From JAABPW01 sp037132275 (GTDB taxonomy: Bacteria; Verrucomicrobiota; Kiritimatiellia; CAIKKV01; CAITUY01), in the NCBI GenBank assembly GCA_037132275.1, contig JBAXPK010000040.1, forward strand, positions 1 to 23,439: a stretch of 23,439 nucleotides of DNA, given 5' to 3'. A model generated the notes under the pieces. The model was not told the origin of the DNA and ran no database searches. It saw only the letters and a program-made list of their open reading frames with translations. How positions within the stretch are numbered: position 1 is the first letter of the stretch; the number at the start of each line of letters is the position of its first letter. Of the stretch, positions 1-6,989 are shown in pieces. Position numbers and translations under genes: made by a program.

Positions 1-1
1 A

Positions 2-814
2 ACCATCCGTGATACCTATGGCGATTACATCGAGGATGAAAACGGGAAGGTCCGCTATTTTGAGCCGGCCGTTCTCGTGGCGCCGTCTGTTGAACGGGCC
101 GCCTCCGTCTTGCGCCTTTGGGCTGAATTTTCAGAACATGATGGCGGGGTTGTGGATAATAGTAGTGACGTGAGTGAATCCGAAGGGATTCAAAGTACCC
201 TGGTGCTGATCAAGCCGGATAATTTCCGTTTCCCCAGCGTGCGCCCCGGACATATCATTGATCTGCTTTCCAGGTCCGGACTCCGGATTGTCGGGGTGCG
301 GAAATTTTCCATGACGGTTGCCCAGGCCGAGGACTTCTATGGTCCCGTCCGGCCCATCCTGCAAGAAAAATTCAAGGGGATCATGGCCCAACGCGCGGGG
401 GAACTTCTGGAGAAAACATTCGGGTTCGAAATACCCGAAGACGCCAAGGCAGCGATTGGGGCGTCTATCGGGCCGCTCGCTGGCAACACCCAGTTTGAGG
501 AGATCGTAAAGTTCATGACCGGCCATCGGCCATCCGAGATCGCGGAGTCGGATAAGGCCAAAACGGGGTCGGAGAACTGCCTGGCGTTGATCTATAAAGG
601 CATGAGCGCCGTGGAGAAGATCCGTTATCTGCTGGGACCGACCGATCCAGCCAAGGCACAGCCCGGTTCTGTGCGCCGGGAGTACGGAAGCGACATCATG
701 GTCAATGCCGCCCATGCTTCCGACTCACCTGAAAATTCTGCGCGGGAAATGAAAATCGTGGATGTTCAACAAGATACCATTAAAGAATGGGTGGAAAAGT
801 ACTATGGAACTTAA
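2..814 (+). CDS. ndk: Nucleoside diphosphate kinase, tandem-domain form (5' end missing)
   Basis: The enzyme transfers the gamma phosphate from NTPs to NDPs through a phosphohistidine. The reading frame is open from the first bases, so the start lies upstream of the window. The C-terminal domain begins at STLVLIKPDNF (about 200) and ends with NAAHASDSPENSAREM, which matches the family signature NxxHGSDSxExAxxEI. The catalytic His is codon 713-715. Between the EDFYGPV and VKFMTGHRP segments it has a roughly 40-residue insertion that short bacterial NDKs lack. The preceding residues (TIRDTYGDY, then APSVERAASVLRLWAEF) look like the end of a first NDK domain in which the catalytic His is absent. 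The gene overlaps the aminotransferase start by 11 bp, so the two are probably co-translated. The family call is firm; the degenerate first domain is an inference from a short visible piece. Confidence 0.88.
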   Translation, partial: TIRDTYGDYIEDENGKVRYFEPAVLVAPSVERAASVLRLWAEFSEHDGGVVDNSSDVSESEGIQSTLVLIKPDNFRFPSVRPGHIIDLLSRSGLRIVGVRKFSMTVAQAEDFYGPVRPILQEKFKGIMAQRAGELLEKTFGFEIPEDAKAAIGASIGPLAGNTQFEEIVKFMTGHRPSEIAESDKAKTGSENCLALIYKGMSAVEKIRYLLGPTDPAKAQPGSVRREYGSDIMVNAAHASDSPENSAREMKIVDVQQDTIKEWVEKYYGT

Positions 815-1970
815 TGAACGGGTTGGGGGGATTGCGCCATCGTTGACACTGGCCATTGATGCCAAGGCCAAGGCGCTCATTGCGGCGGGCGAAAAGGTGT
901 GTGGATTCGGGGCGGGCGAGCCTGATTTTGACACCCCGGAACACATCAAGGATGCGGCGGCCCAAGCGCTTCGGGATGGCAAGACCAAATATGCCCCCAA
1001 TGACGGCATCATGGAATTGCGCGCCGCGATTGCCGATAAACTTGCCGCCGAGAACAAGCTCTCATACAAGATCGAGCAGGTTCTGGTGAGCAATGGCGCC
1101 AAACACTCCCTGTTCAATATCTTCATGGCCCTGTGCCGGGAAGGCGATGAAATCATTATCCCTGCGCCGTATTGGCTCAGCTACCCCGAAATGGTTCGCG
1201 TGGCGGGTGGCAAGCCGGTGTTTGTGACGGGAAGCGAGGCGCATGGACTCAAGGTGACGGCGTCGCAAGTGGAGGCGGTCATCACGAACCGCACCAAGGC
1301 GATCGTGATCAATAGCCCCTCCAACCCGACGGGAATGGTTTATACTCGCGCTGAACTCCGGGCGTTGGCCGAAGTGGCGGTGAAGCACAATCTCACCATT
1401 GTCTCGGATGAAATCTATGAGCGAATGGTTTACGACAACACGGAGGCGGTCAGCATCGGGTCCCTCTCGCCCGAGATATTCAAGCGCACGGTTACGGTGA
1501 ACGGCTTCAGCAAACCTTACGCAATGACCGGTTGGCGTCTGGGGTATTTCGCCGGTCCCTTGGAGCTTGTGAAGGCCTGCTCCGCGCTGCAAAGTCACAG
1601 CACATCGGCCCCGAACACCTTTGCGCAATATGGTGCCGTGGCCGCGTTGAGAGGGTCGCAGGAGTGCGTGGCCAAAATGGTAAAAGCCTTCGATGAGCGG
1701 CGTCAATATCTTTACAACCGATTGACCGCGATTGAGGGGATAACCTGTGTGAAGCCCGCCGGGGCATTCTACGTGTTCCCGAACATTTCCTCCTTCGGAT
1801 TGTCGTCCATCGCCTTTTCCGAGAAACTGCTGGAGAGGGAAAAGATGGCGGTTGTACCGGGTGTTCCGTTTGGCGCGGATGCGAATATCCGCCTCTCTTA
1901 CGCCTGTAGTCTGGCTAATATCGAGGAGGGACTGATCCGCCTCGAACGGTTTATCAAGGGCTTGGCGTAG
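804..1970 (+). CDS. aspC: Pyridoxal-phosphate-dependent aspartate aminotransferase (class I)
   Basis: This fold-type I aminotransferase interconverts aspartate and 2-oxoglutarate with oxaloacetate and glutamate in the cytosol. The protein is 388 aa, the usual size for the Ib subgroup. It has the SNPTGMVYT motif, VSDEIYE, the PLP Schiff-base lysine in NGFSKPYAMTGWR (Lys237), and the substrate carboxylate-binding Arg in NIRLSYA (Arg363). The frame extends upstream to 762, but family members begin near MELNERVGGIAPS, and a purine-rich GGAAAAG lies just before ATG 804. The start overlaps the ndk end by 11 bp. The last codons (RLERFIKGLA and stop) are part of a 47-bp tandem duplication, so a second non-coding copy of the gene end follows immediately. 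Closely related aminotransferases with other substrates (for example prephenate) cannot be excluded. Confidence 0.92.
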   Translation: MELNERVGGIAPSLTLAIDAKAKALIAAGEKVCGFGAGEPDFDTPEHIKDAAAQALRDGKTKYAPNDGIMELRAAIADKLAAENKLSYKIEQVLVSNGAKHSLFNIFMALCREGDEIIIPAPYWLSYPEMVRVAGGKPVFVTGSEAHGLKVTASQVEAVITNRTKAIVINSPSNPTGMVYTRAELRALAEVAVKHNLTIVSDEIYERMVYDNTEAVSIGSLSPEIFKRTVTVNGFSKPYAMTGWRLGYFAGPLELVKACSALQSHSTSAPNTFAQYGAVAALRGSQECVAKMVKAFDERRQYLYNRLTAIEGITCVKPAGAFYVFPNISSFGLSSIAFSEKLLEREKMAVVPGVPFGADANIRLSYACSLANIEEGLIRLERFIKGLA

Positions 1971-2030
1971 CCTTTGTCCCCTGCCGCCTCGAACGGTTTA
2001 TCAAAGGCTTGGCGTAGCCTTTGTCCCCTG
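1937..2030. repeat. 47-bp tandem duplication of the aminotransferase gene end
   Basis: Unit 1 (1937-1983) and unit 2 (1984-2030) match at 46 of 47 positions; the only difference is G at 1958 versus A at 2005. Unit 1 contains the last codons and stop of the aminotransferase. Unit 2 is a non-coding copy. The octamer CCGCCTCG stands at 1937, 1984 and 2031; the last is within the adjacent palindromic element. Slippage or unequal exchange between the gene-end octamer and the element octamer would create exactly this structure. Confidence 0.95.
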
Positions 2031-2073
2031 CCGCCTCGTGCGGCAGGAACGGACGATTGGTGGCAAGTGCTTG
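2008..2073. repeat. Dispersed palindromic repeat, copy A (intergenic)
   Basis: This copy aligns without gaps to 3543-3608 at 57 of 66 positions, and a 38-base core (2020-2057) is identical. The core contains an 8-bp perfect inverted repeat: CCTGCCGC (2027-2034), loop CTCGT, GCGGCAGG (2040-2047). It lies between the convergent aminotransferase and pabBC genes. Read on the minus strand the core encodes RPFLPHEAAGDK, as in copy B, but here it is outside any convincing gene. The left ten bases also match the aminotransferase stop region (1961-1970). Confidence 0.93.
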
Positions 2074-2114
2074 CGTTTTAATCACGTTCACCCGCGACAC
2101 AAGATCGATGGGAT

Positions 2115-3911
2115 CTAACGCCATAACACCGCTTCCCGCCATTTCCTGACTGAATTGACGAGGTAGAGTTTCCGGAGTTGGGCGAGATCATCAATGCGGA
2201 TGACACGTTCCTCGATTTTGCCCTGGGCCAGGAGTTCTTCCCGGAAGGTTCCCGGCAATAGCCCGCAGGAAACCGGTGGGGTCAGGAGGCGGCCATCCCA
2301 GTCCACCACAAGGTTGGCGATGGTGGACTCCGTGAGTTCGCCGGAAGGATTCCATAGCAGGATATCATCACACTCGGTGACATTTTCCCTTGCGGCCTCG
2401 TACGTGCGCCGCCAGGTTGTCTTGTGGTACAGGAATCGATCGGCCGGGTCCACCGGCTTTGCGGCCAACTTGACCCGAACGGGTTGGACCGCCTGAGACC
2501 GTTCCAGGGGCGTCAATTCAACTTTGATTTCCCCCTCGCGTCCGACAAGAAGTCTAATCCGTCCCTCCTTGTTAATCATCGCATTCAGTTTCCGGCGGAC
2601 CTCCTCGAGGGAAATCACAAATCCGAAGTACTCCGCCGATTCCTTAAGTCGTTTCAGGTGTCGTTCCAGCAGGAAAAAGCCGTCATCCGCGGTCCAGAGC
2701 AGGGTTTCAAGTAGTTGGAACTCAGGCTGGGTTTCAGTCAGAACCTTGGCTTTTATCCAGCACTCATCATATTCATCCCCGCTCACTGAATCCCAGACAA
2801 TGCCGCCCCCCACGCCGTATTCGGCCATTTGAGTGGCCTTGTCGATGAGCACCGTGCGGATGGCCACATTAAATTGGGCCTGTCGTCCCGGAGCGACATA
2901 GCCGATGGTGCCGGTGTAGATCCGGCGTGGCGCGGTCTCCTCGCTGGCGATAATGCCCATGGTGCGCGGTTTGGGGGCGCCGGTAATGGAGGCGCAAGGG
3001 AAAAGGGCCGATAGGATACCGCTAAGGGGCGCCTGCGTCCGGGCGGAAACGGTGGAGACCATCTGCCAGACGGTGGGAAATTTTTCCACCTCAAATAGCC
3101 GGTCAACAACGACGCTACCCGGTTCAGCCACCCGCCCCATGTCATTGCGGATCATGTCCACAATCATGACGTTTTCGGCCTGATTCTTGGGTGAGTTCCG
3201 CAAGGTCTGTGCCTGGCGGAGATCTTCCCCTGAAGTCAATCCACGCTTCATGGTTCCCTTCATGGGCCGTGACTCAAGGTGGGTTCCGTCAAGGCGGAAG
3301 AACAGTTCCGGCGAAGCGGAGCAGATGGCGAAGTTTTCTGTCTCCAGAAAGGCGGCATAGTGGGCCCCCTGCGCCTGGACCAGGTTTTCAAAAAGAGGTT
3401 GCGGATCTTCCTGAAAAGGGCAGGTGAGCCGGAAGGAGTAGTTGACCTGATAAGTGTCACCCTCAAACAGGTACTGCCGGATCCGGGCCATCGTGGCGAG
3501 ATACGTGTCGCGGGTTAGCGATGGAACCCAGGAGAGGGAATCCTTGGTATGGCTTTTGTCCCCTGCCGCCTCGTGCGGCAGGAACGGACGATGGGGTGCA
3601 AACGCTTGGTGCGGTCGTGGGGGGCTGGCGCCAGGGGAAGTCCGCTCCCCCGGGGCTTTATACAGCCCAAACCAGAGCAGGGGAAATCCGGAAGGATCAT
3701 CCCGGACGGTCAAGGCCGGATCAAAAGACGGGGCCGCCTCATAACTGAGGAACCCGGCGGCATACAGGCCCTGCCGGTCGACCTCGGTCTCAAGCTCCCT
3801 AAGCAGGGGAAGTACGTCCCCAGGGGTTTGCGTGGACAGAATCCGAACCGGATTATCAAAAGCCAGCCAGTGCCCGCGCTGGGGGTCATGAATGACAACG
3901 GAGTCTTTCAC
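2115..3911 (-). CDS. pabB: Fused aminodeoxychorismate synthase component I / aminodeoxychorismate lyase (PabB-PabC)
   Basis: The 598-aa bifunctional enzyme makes p-aminobenzoate for folate: the PabB half converts chorismate to 4-amino-4-deoxychorismate (with ammonia from PabA, not encoded here), and the PabC half removes pyruvate. Residues 1-395 are the chorismate-binding domain with GDTYQVNYS (151-159), RPMKGT (Lys218, the PabB-type nucleophile in place of the Ala of TrpE), SPKNQAENVMIVDMIRND, and GGGIVWDSVSGDEYDE. Residues about 399-598 are a class IV PLP fold with the lysine in LYHKTTW (Lys497), ELTESTIAN and LLPGTFR. The start is GTG at 3911-3909; its first bases overlap the TGA stop of the upstream gene (GTGA), so translation is probably coupled. 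Residues 108-119 are encoded by a palindromic repeat in the linker before the catalytic core. Confidence 0.95.
   Translation of the reverse strand: MKDSVVIHDPQRGHWLAFDNPVRILSTQTPGDVLPLLRELETEVDRQGLYAAGFLSYEAAPSFDPALTVRDDPSGFPLLWFGLYKAPGERTSPGASPPRPHQAFAPHRPFLPHEAAGDKSHTKDSLSWVPSLTRDTYLATMARIRQYLFEGDTYQVNYSFRLTCPFQEDPQPLFENLVQAQGAHYAAFLETENFAICSASPELFFRLDGTHLESRPMKGTMKRGLTSGEDLRQAQTLRNSPKNQAENVMIVDMIRNDMGRVAEPGSVVVDRLFEVEKFPTVWQMVSTVSARTQAPLSGILSALFPCASITGAPKPRTMGIIASEETAPRRIYTGTIGYVAPGRQAQFNVAIRTVLIDKATQMAEYGVGGGIVWDSVSGDEYDECWIKAKVLTETQPEFQLLETLLWTADDGFFLLERHLKRLKESAEYFGFVISLEEVRRKLNAMINKEGRIRLLVGREGEIKVELTPLERSQAVQPVRVKLAAKPVDPADRFLYHKTTWRRTYEAARENVTECDDILLWNPSGELTESTIANLVVDWDGRLLTPPVSCGLLPGTFREELLAQGKIEERVIRIDDLAQLRKLYLVNSVRKWREAVLWR
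3543..3608. repeat. Dispersed palindromic repeat, copy B (in frame within pabBC)
   Basis: This is the second copy of the 66-bp element, in the same orientation as copy A and 1535 bp away. The 38-base identical core is 3555-3592, with the stem CCTGCCGC (3562-3569) and GCGGCAGG (3575-3582). It is translated in the pabBC frame as RPFLPHEAAGDK (residues 108-119). It sits in a Pro/Ser/Gly-rich linker between the N-terminal subdomain and the conserved GDTYQVN region, where an insertion should be tolerated. The frame is kept open, so the host gene is not broken. Confidence 0.93.
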
Positions 3912-4627
3912 AAGCGGTTAATAATTTCCTTTTCGGATTCCACAATGGCTTCCAGCATGTCTTTCTCGGTGTGGGCCATCCGTAATGTGGGCAGCAATTC
4001 CGTCTCCAGGCACAGGGTGCATAGCCGTGCAATAATATGGAGATGGAGGCGGTCATCCTGGCAGCAGAGCAGAAAAAAGAGGTCGGTAGGGGTGCCATCC
4101 TGAGCCCCGAAATGAATGGGTTGGATGGCCCGTCCTACGACCATGAAAGACTCGGCGAACATATAGGGGTCATGATGCCGGGGATGAAGCACCGCCCAAC
4201 CGCCGGGCAAGGCGGTGGAACAGAGTTCTTCGCGAGCTTCGATCATGGCCAGAAGCTCCTTTCCATCCGAGACGAGATCGGTGGCCATGGCCATGGCCAC
4301 CATGCTGCGAATGGCGGATGAACGTGTTTTTGAGGCGAGGTTTGTGGTCACTCTTTCCCGGGTCACAAGCTGGGGCATCATGGCGGCATCGGCGGAAAAT
4401 TCCTTTACCTTGGCCGAGGTTTGTGAATGGTAATCCGCCAGATGGGGTGATGTGAATTTGAGGATACGCTGCGAGGCCCAGGCGTCAATTTCGGCCTGGC
4501 GGAAAGCGAAACGCTCTCCCTGTTTTTCAAAAGGGATTTCCCTCTGCCTGACCAATAACTCGACGTCTGCAGGCGCCAGATGGAGATAGGCGGCAATCTC
4601 CTTCACATTCATGACCCGGTGAGGCAT
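3908..4627 (-). CDS. Excisionase-type helix-turn-helix domain fused to a PTS EIIA (PtsN-like) domain
   Basis: The 239-aa protein looks like a phosphorylation-responsive DNA-binding regulator. Residues about 6-55 (NVKEIAAYLHLAPADVELLV, then FAFRQAEIDAWASQR) match the excisionase/MerR-like HTH family. Residues about 90-237 resemble EIIA of the fructose/PtsN class: ALPGGWAVLHPR occupies the position of the TALGNGIAIPH motif, with His148 as the expected phosphohistidine, and FGAQDGTPTDLFFLLCC matches the PVDLVFLLL segment. No EIIB or EIIC lies nearby, which argues for regulation rather than sugar uptake. The start is uncertain: ATG 4627 or the sixth codon (MNVKEIAAYL, 4612); neither has a clear Shine-Dalgarno sequence. 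Its stop overlaps the GTG start of pabBC. The family call is good; the regulatory target is unknown. Confidence 0.82.
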   Translation of the reverse strand: MPHRVMNVKEIAAYLHLAPADVELLVRQREIPFEKQGERFAFRQAEIDAWASQRILKFTSPHLADYHSQTSAKVKEFSADAAMMPQLVTRERVTTNLASKTRSSAIRSMVAMAMATDLVSDGKELLAMIEAREELCSTALPGGWAVLHPRHHDPYMFAESFMVVGRAIQPIHFGAQDGTPTDLFFLLCCQDDRLHLHIIARLCTLCLETELLPTLRMAHTEKDMLEAIVESEKEIINRL

Positions 4628-4691
4628 GCAGGCGAGTCTGCCAGAACCCGCCTTGCGGTTCTATAAAAAAGTCCGCGATGACGGGAACCGC

Positions 4692-4720
4692 TTGCATTTC
4701 CGCGCCGTGCGCGCCATTCT
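4692..4720 (+). promoter_or_regulatory. Candidate promoter for the exonuclease gene (weak)
   Basis: TTGCAT (4692-4697), a 17-base spacer and CATTCT (4715-4720) lie 7 bases before ATG 4728, and no Shine-Dalgarno sequence is present. The -35 hexamer, spacer and distance to the ATG are the same as in the stronger rsmD candidate, which suggests a leaderless transcript. The -10 matches consensus at only three positions, so this is tentative. Confidence 0.3.
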
Positions 4721-4727
4721 CAGTCGC

Positions 4728-5345
4728 ATGGAAACCCTTGCGGTCATTGACTTTGAAACCACCGGTCTTTCGCCGGCGACGGGCGCCAGAGTGACGGAAA
4801 TTGCGGTGGTGTTGATTCGGGGCGGGGCAATTGTCGATCGTTACCAAAGCCTGATGAATGCCGGGGTGCATGTTCCTGCCTTTATCGAGCAGTTGACCGG
4901 CATCAGCGATGCCATGGTGCGGCGCGCACCGCCGGTGGCCGAGGTCATGGCGGCCGCAGCCGATTTTATTGGCGACATTCCCCTGGTGGCTCACAATGCC
5001 GCCTTTGACAGCAAGTTCTGGGATGCCGAGTTGCAGCGGATCCAGCGCCAGCGGCGACAGGAGTTTGCCTGTTCGATGCGGTTGGCCCGGCGTCTTTTCT
5101 CGAATGCGCCCAGTCATAAACTGGGGACGTTGGTGCGTTATCTCCAACTTCCGGAGACCGGCGTGTATCACCGTGCCATGGCGGATGCTGAAATGACAGC
5201 CCATCTGGTGACGCGACTCCAGGAGGAACTGATGCGTCGATTTGGTCTGGAGCATGTTCCCCACAAACATCTCCGGGCGATTCAGGCCGCCTCCCCGGCC
5301 AAACTCGAGGCGTGCGTTAAACGAATACAGATGAAGCCTCAGTAA
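4728..5345 (+). CDS. DnaQ-like DEDDh 3'-5' exonuclease
   Basis: The 205-aa protein belongs to the family of the DNA polymerase III proofreading subunit and related nucleases, which hydrolyse nucleotides from 3' ends with two metal ions. All four motif blocks are visible: ExoI VIDFETTG (Asp8, Glu10), ExoII VAHNAAFDSKF, and ExoIII epsilon YHRAMADAE with the catalytic His and Asp. The frame opens at 4626, but that start would overlap the divergent HTH-EIIA gene, and the upstream residues resemble no family member. METLAVIDFETTGL at 4728 places ExoI at its usual distance from the N-terminus. It lacks the C-terminal alpha-subunit-binding region of proteobacterial DnaQ that I could recognise, and it has no polymerase neighbour. 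It may therefore be a stand-alone repair or RNA-processing exonuclease rather than the replicative epsilon subunit. Confidence 0.9.
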   Translation: METLAVIDFETTGLSPATGARVTEIAVVLIRGGAIVDRYQSLMNAGVHVPAFIEQLTGISDAMVRRAPPVAEVMAAAADFIGDIPLVAHNAAFDSKFWDAELQRIQRQRRQEFACSMRLARRLFSNAPSHKLGTLVRYLQLPETGVYHRAMADAEMTAHLVTRLQEELMRRFGLEHVPHKHLRAIQAASPAKLEACVKRIQMKPQ

Positions 5346-5462
5346 CCCATTGCCGAATTCCAAGCTTTTCCCTTGCGGAATAAGGGGTTGTGGGGTAATT
5401 ATTAAATAGTTTAGGTGGTCGTTTCGCAAGGATTTCAGGGCGGATCGTTTGTTATATCACTT

Positions 5463-6989
5463 ATGAATCATCGTTATGTGCAGGTTACAGCCCTCGTGGC
5501 CGTCGTTTTGTTGTTTCAGGTGGCAGATGGGTTTTCAGCCAATCGGGCCGGACCTTCCCCCAACTTTGAGCGCATCAAAGAGATGGCCCGGGATCTGGCG
5601 TTAGCGCCCTATAAAGACACCCGGGTTCCGTTATCCAAAACCCTCGAGACGCTCTCCTACGACCAGACGCGGGATATCCGCTTTAATGTGCGCGAATCCG
5701 TGTGGCGGCGGGAACACCTGCCTTTCCAACTTCAATTCTTCCATCCCGGCGGCGGCCAGAAAGACCAGATTGACATGCATCTGGTGGATGGGGACAACGT
5801 GAAGGATTTTCCCTTTGACCGGGACTTGTTTGATTACGGAAAAAACAACCTGAGCTGGTTTGATCTGCGGGGAATAAAATATTCCGGTTTTCGGATTCAT
5901 TATCCATTAAACACGACCGAGTATCTTGATGAATTGATAGTGTTTCAGGGGGCCACGTATTTTCGGGCCTTGCCGAAAAATCTGATCTACGGGCTTTCGG
6001 CGCGGACGGTCGCCATCAATTGCGCCTCCGACCAACCTGAGGAGTTCCCCCGTTTTCAGGATTTTTGGGTGGTGCGCCCGGATAAAGAGGGGCGATCCAT
6101 TCAGTTGTATGGCCTGCTTGATGGTCCCAGTGTGGCGGGTGCCGCTTCATTCCTGATCGAGCCCGGCGTTGAAACCGTCATCCATATGCGAGTCGCCTTG
6201 TTTGCCCGCACAAACCTGGTCAACTATGGGATTGCCCCGCTGACGAGCATGTACTGGTTTGGCAAGAATAATGCCCGCCGGTTCGATGAATTCCGCCCGG
6301 AGGTTCATGATTCAGACGGCCTTCTGATAGCGAACGGGCAGAACGAATGGTTGTGGCGGACGCTTGAAAACGTCGGTCCGTTGCGCCTGTGCGCGTTTGC
6401 CGACAACAATCCCAAGGGCTTCGGGTTGATTCAGCGCGAACGGTCGTTCTCGTGTTACGAGGATTTGGAAACGCTCTATCACCGCCGTCCCTCGGCCTGG
6501 GTTAAACCGGTTGGCGAATGGGGCGCCGGTGCCGTGCGACTGGTTGAAATCGGAACCTGGTCGGAGTTTCACGACAATATTGTGGCATATTGGCAGCCTG
6601 CCCGCGCCTTGAAACCCGGCGAATCGACGGAATTTGCCTATGACCTGACCTGGTTTGAAGACAACCCGAACCTGCCGTCGTTGGGTCGCCTTGTTTCGAT
6701 GCGCTCCGGTCTTGCCTTCAACCAGCCCGGCGCCCGAAAATTTGTCCTCGATTTTGTGTGGCCTTCGATGCCAAAGGATGGCTCGGGAAGCAAGCCCGAG
6801 GTGGCTGTCGATGCAGGCGGAGGCCGGCTCTCGGGTGTGTCGGACGAGTATAATCCCTACGACCATACCTGGCGTGTGGCGTTTGATGTCACCCCTGACA
6901 AGGCGGCTACCCCTGTGGAGCTTCGCGCGCTGGTTCGTAAAGACGGCGTGCCCTGTACTGAAACATGGACTTATCTCTGGATGCCATAA
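5463..6989 (+). CDS. opgG: Periplasmic glucan biosynthesis protein OpgG (MdoG family)
   Basis: OpgG/OpgD proteins act in the periplasm on the linear beta-1,2-glucan made by OpgH during osmoregulated periplasmic glucan synthesis. The product is 508 aa, close to the family norm. It starts with a Sec signal peptide (MNHRYVQVTALVAVVLLFQV, predicted cleavage near FSA-N, residue 26). Family features follow: FERIKEMARDLA, then YDQTRDIRFNVRESVW, FQLQFFHPGG, FQGATYFRAL, YGLSARTVAI, PLTSMYWFGKNN, DSDGLLIANGQNEWLWRTLENV and AYDLTWF. The frame extends upstream to a GTG at 5415, but ATG 5463 places the hydrophobic segment correctly. No strong Shine-Dalgarno precedes either start. The gene opens a probable operon; the next gene overlaps its end by 25 bp and opgH follows. 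Confidence 0.95.
   Translation: MNHRYVQVTALVAVVLLFQVADGFSANRAGPSPNFERIKEMARDLALAPYKDTRVPLSKTLETLSYDQTRDIRFNVRESVWRREHLPFQLQFFHPGGGQKDQIDMHLVDGDNVKDFPFDRDLFDYGKNNLSWFDLRGIKYSGFRIHYPLNTTEYLDELIVFQGATYFRALPKNLIYGLSARTVAINCASDQPEEFPRFQDFWVVRPDKEGRSIQLYGLLDGPSVAGAASFLIEPGVETVIHMRVALFARTNLVNYGIAPLTSMYWFGKNNARRFDEFRPEVHDSDGLLIANGQNEWLWRTLENVGPLRLCAFADNNPKGFGLIQRERSFSCYEDLETLYHRRPSAWVKPVGEWGAGAVRLVEIGTWSEFHDNIVAYWQPARALKPGESTEFAYDLTWFEDNPNLPSLGRLVSMRSGLAFNQPGARKFVLDFVWPSMPKDGSGSKPEVAVDAGGGRLSGVSDEYNPYDHTWRVAFDVTPDKAATPVELRALVRKDGVPCTETWTYLWMP

Noticed and set aside
131..715. Long minus-strand open frame opposite the nucleoside diphosphate kinase
   Set aside because: It is a shadow of a well-supported gene and shows no recognisable domain. 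Similar antisense frames opposite the aminotransferase, opgH, GH20, fabH and phosphatase genes are rejected for the same reason.
1954..2142. Short minus-strand open frame containing RPFLPHEAAGDK
   Set aside because: It overlaps the pabBC end and is made mostly of the palindromic repeat and the tandem duplication. It has no ribosome binding site and no family resemblance, so it is treated as a repeat by-product.
2008..3608. Two 38-base identical repeats considered as CRISPR
   Set aside because: Only two copies 1535 bp apart with a gene between them, no regular spacers and no cas genes.
4626..4727. Upstream extension of the exonuclease to an ATG at 4626
   Set aside because: It would overlap the divergent HTH-EIIA start and adds 34 residues unlike family N-termini; ATG 4728 puts the ExoI motif at its normal position.
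5370..5386. Small hairpin CCCTT/AAGGG after the exonuclease gene
   Set aside because: The stem is only 5 bp with a 7-base loop and no T-tract follows on either strand, so it is not called a terminator.
5373..5401. Possible promoter TTGCGG, 17 bases, TAATTA before opgG
   Set aside because: The spacing is right but both hexamers match consensus poorly, and other AT-rich placements nearby are equally likely.
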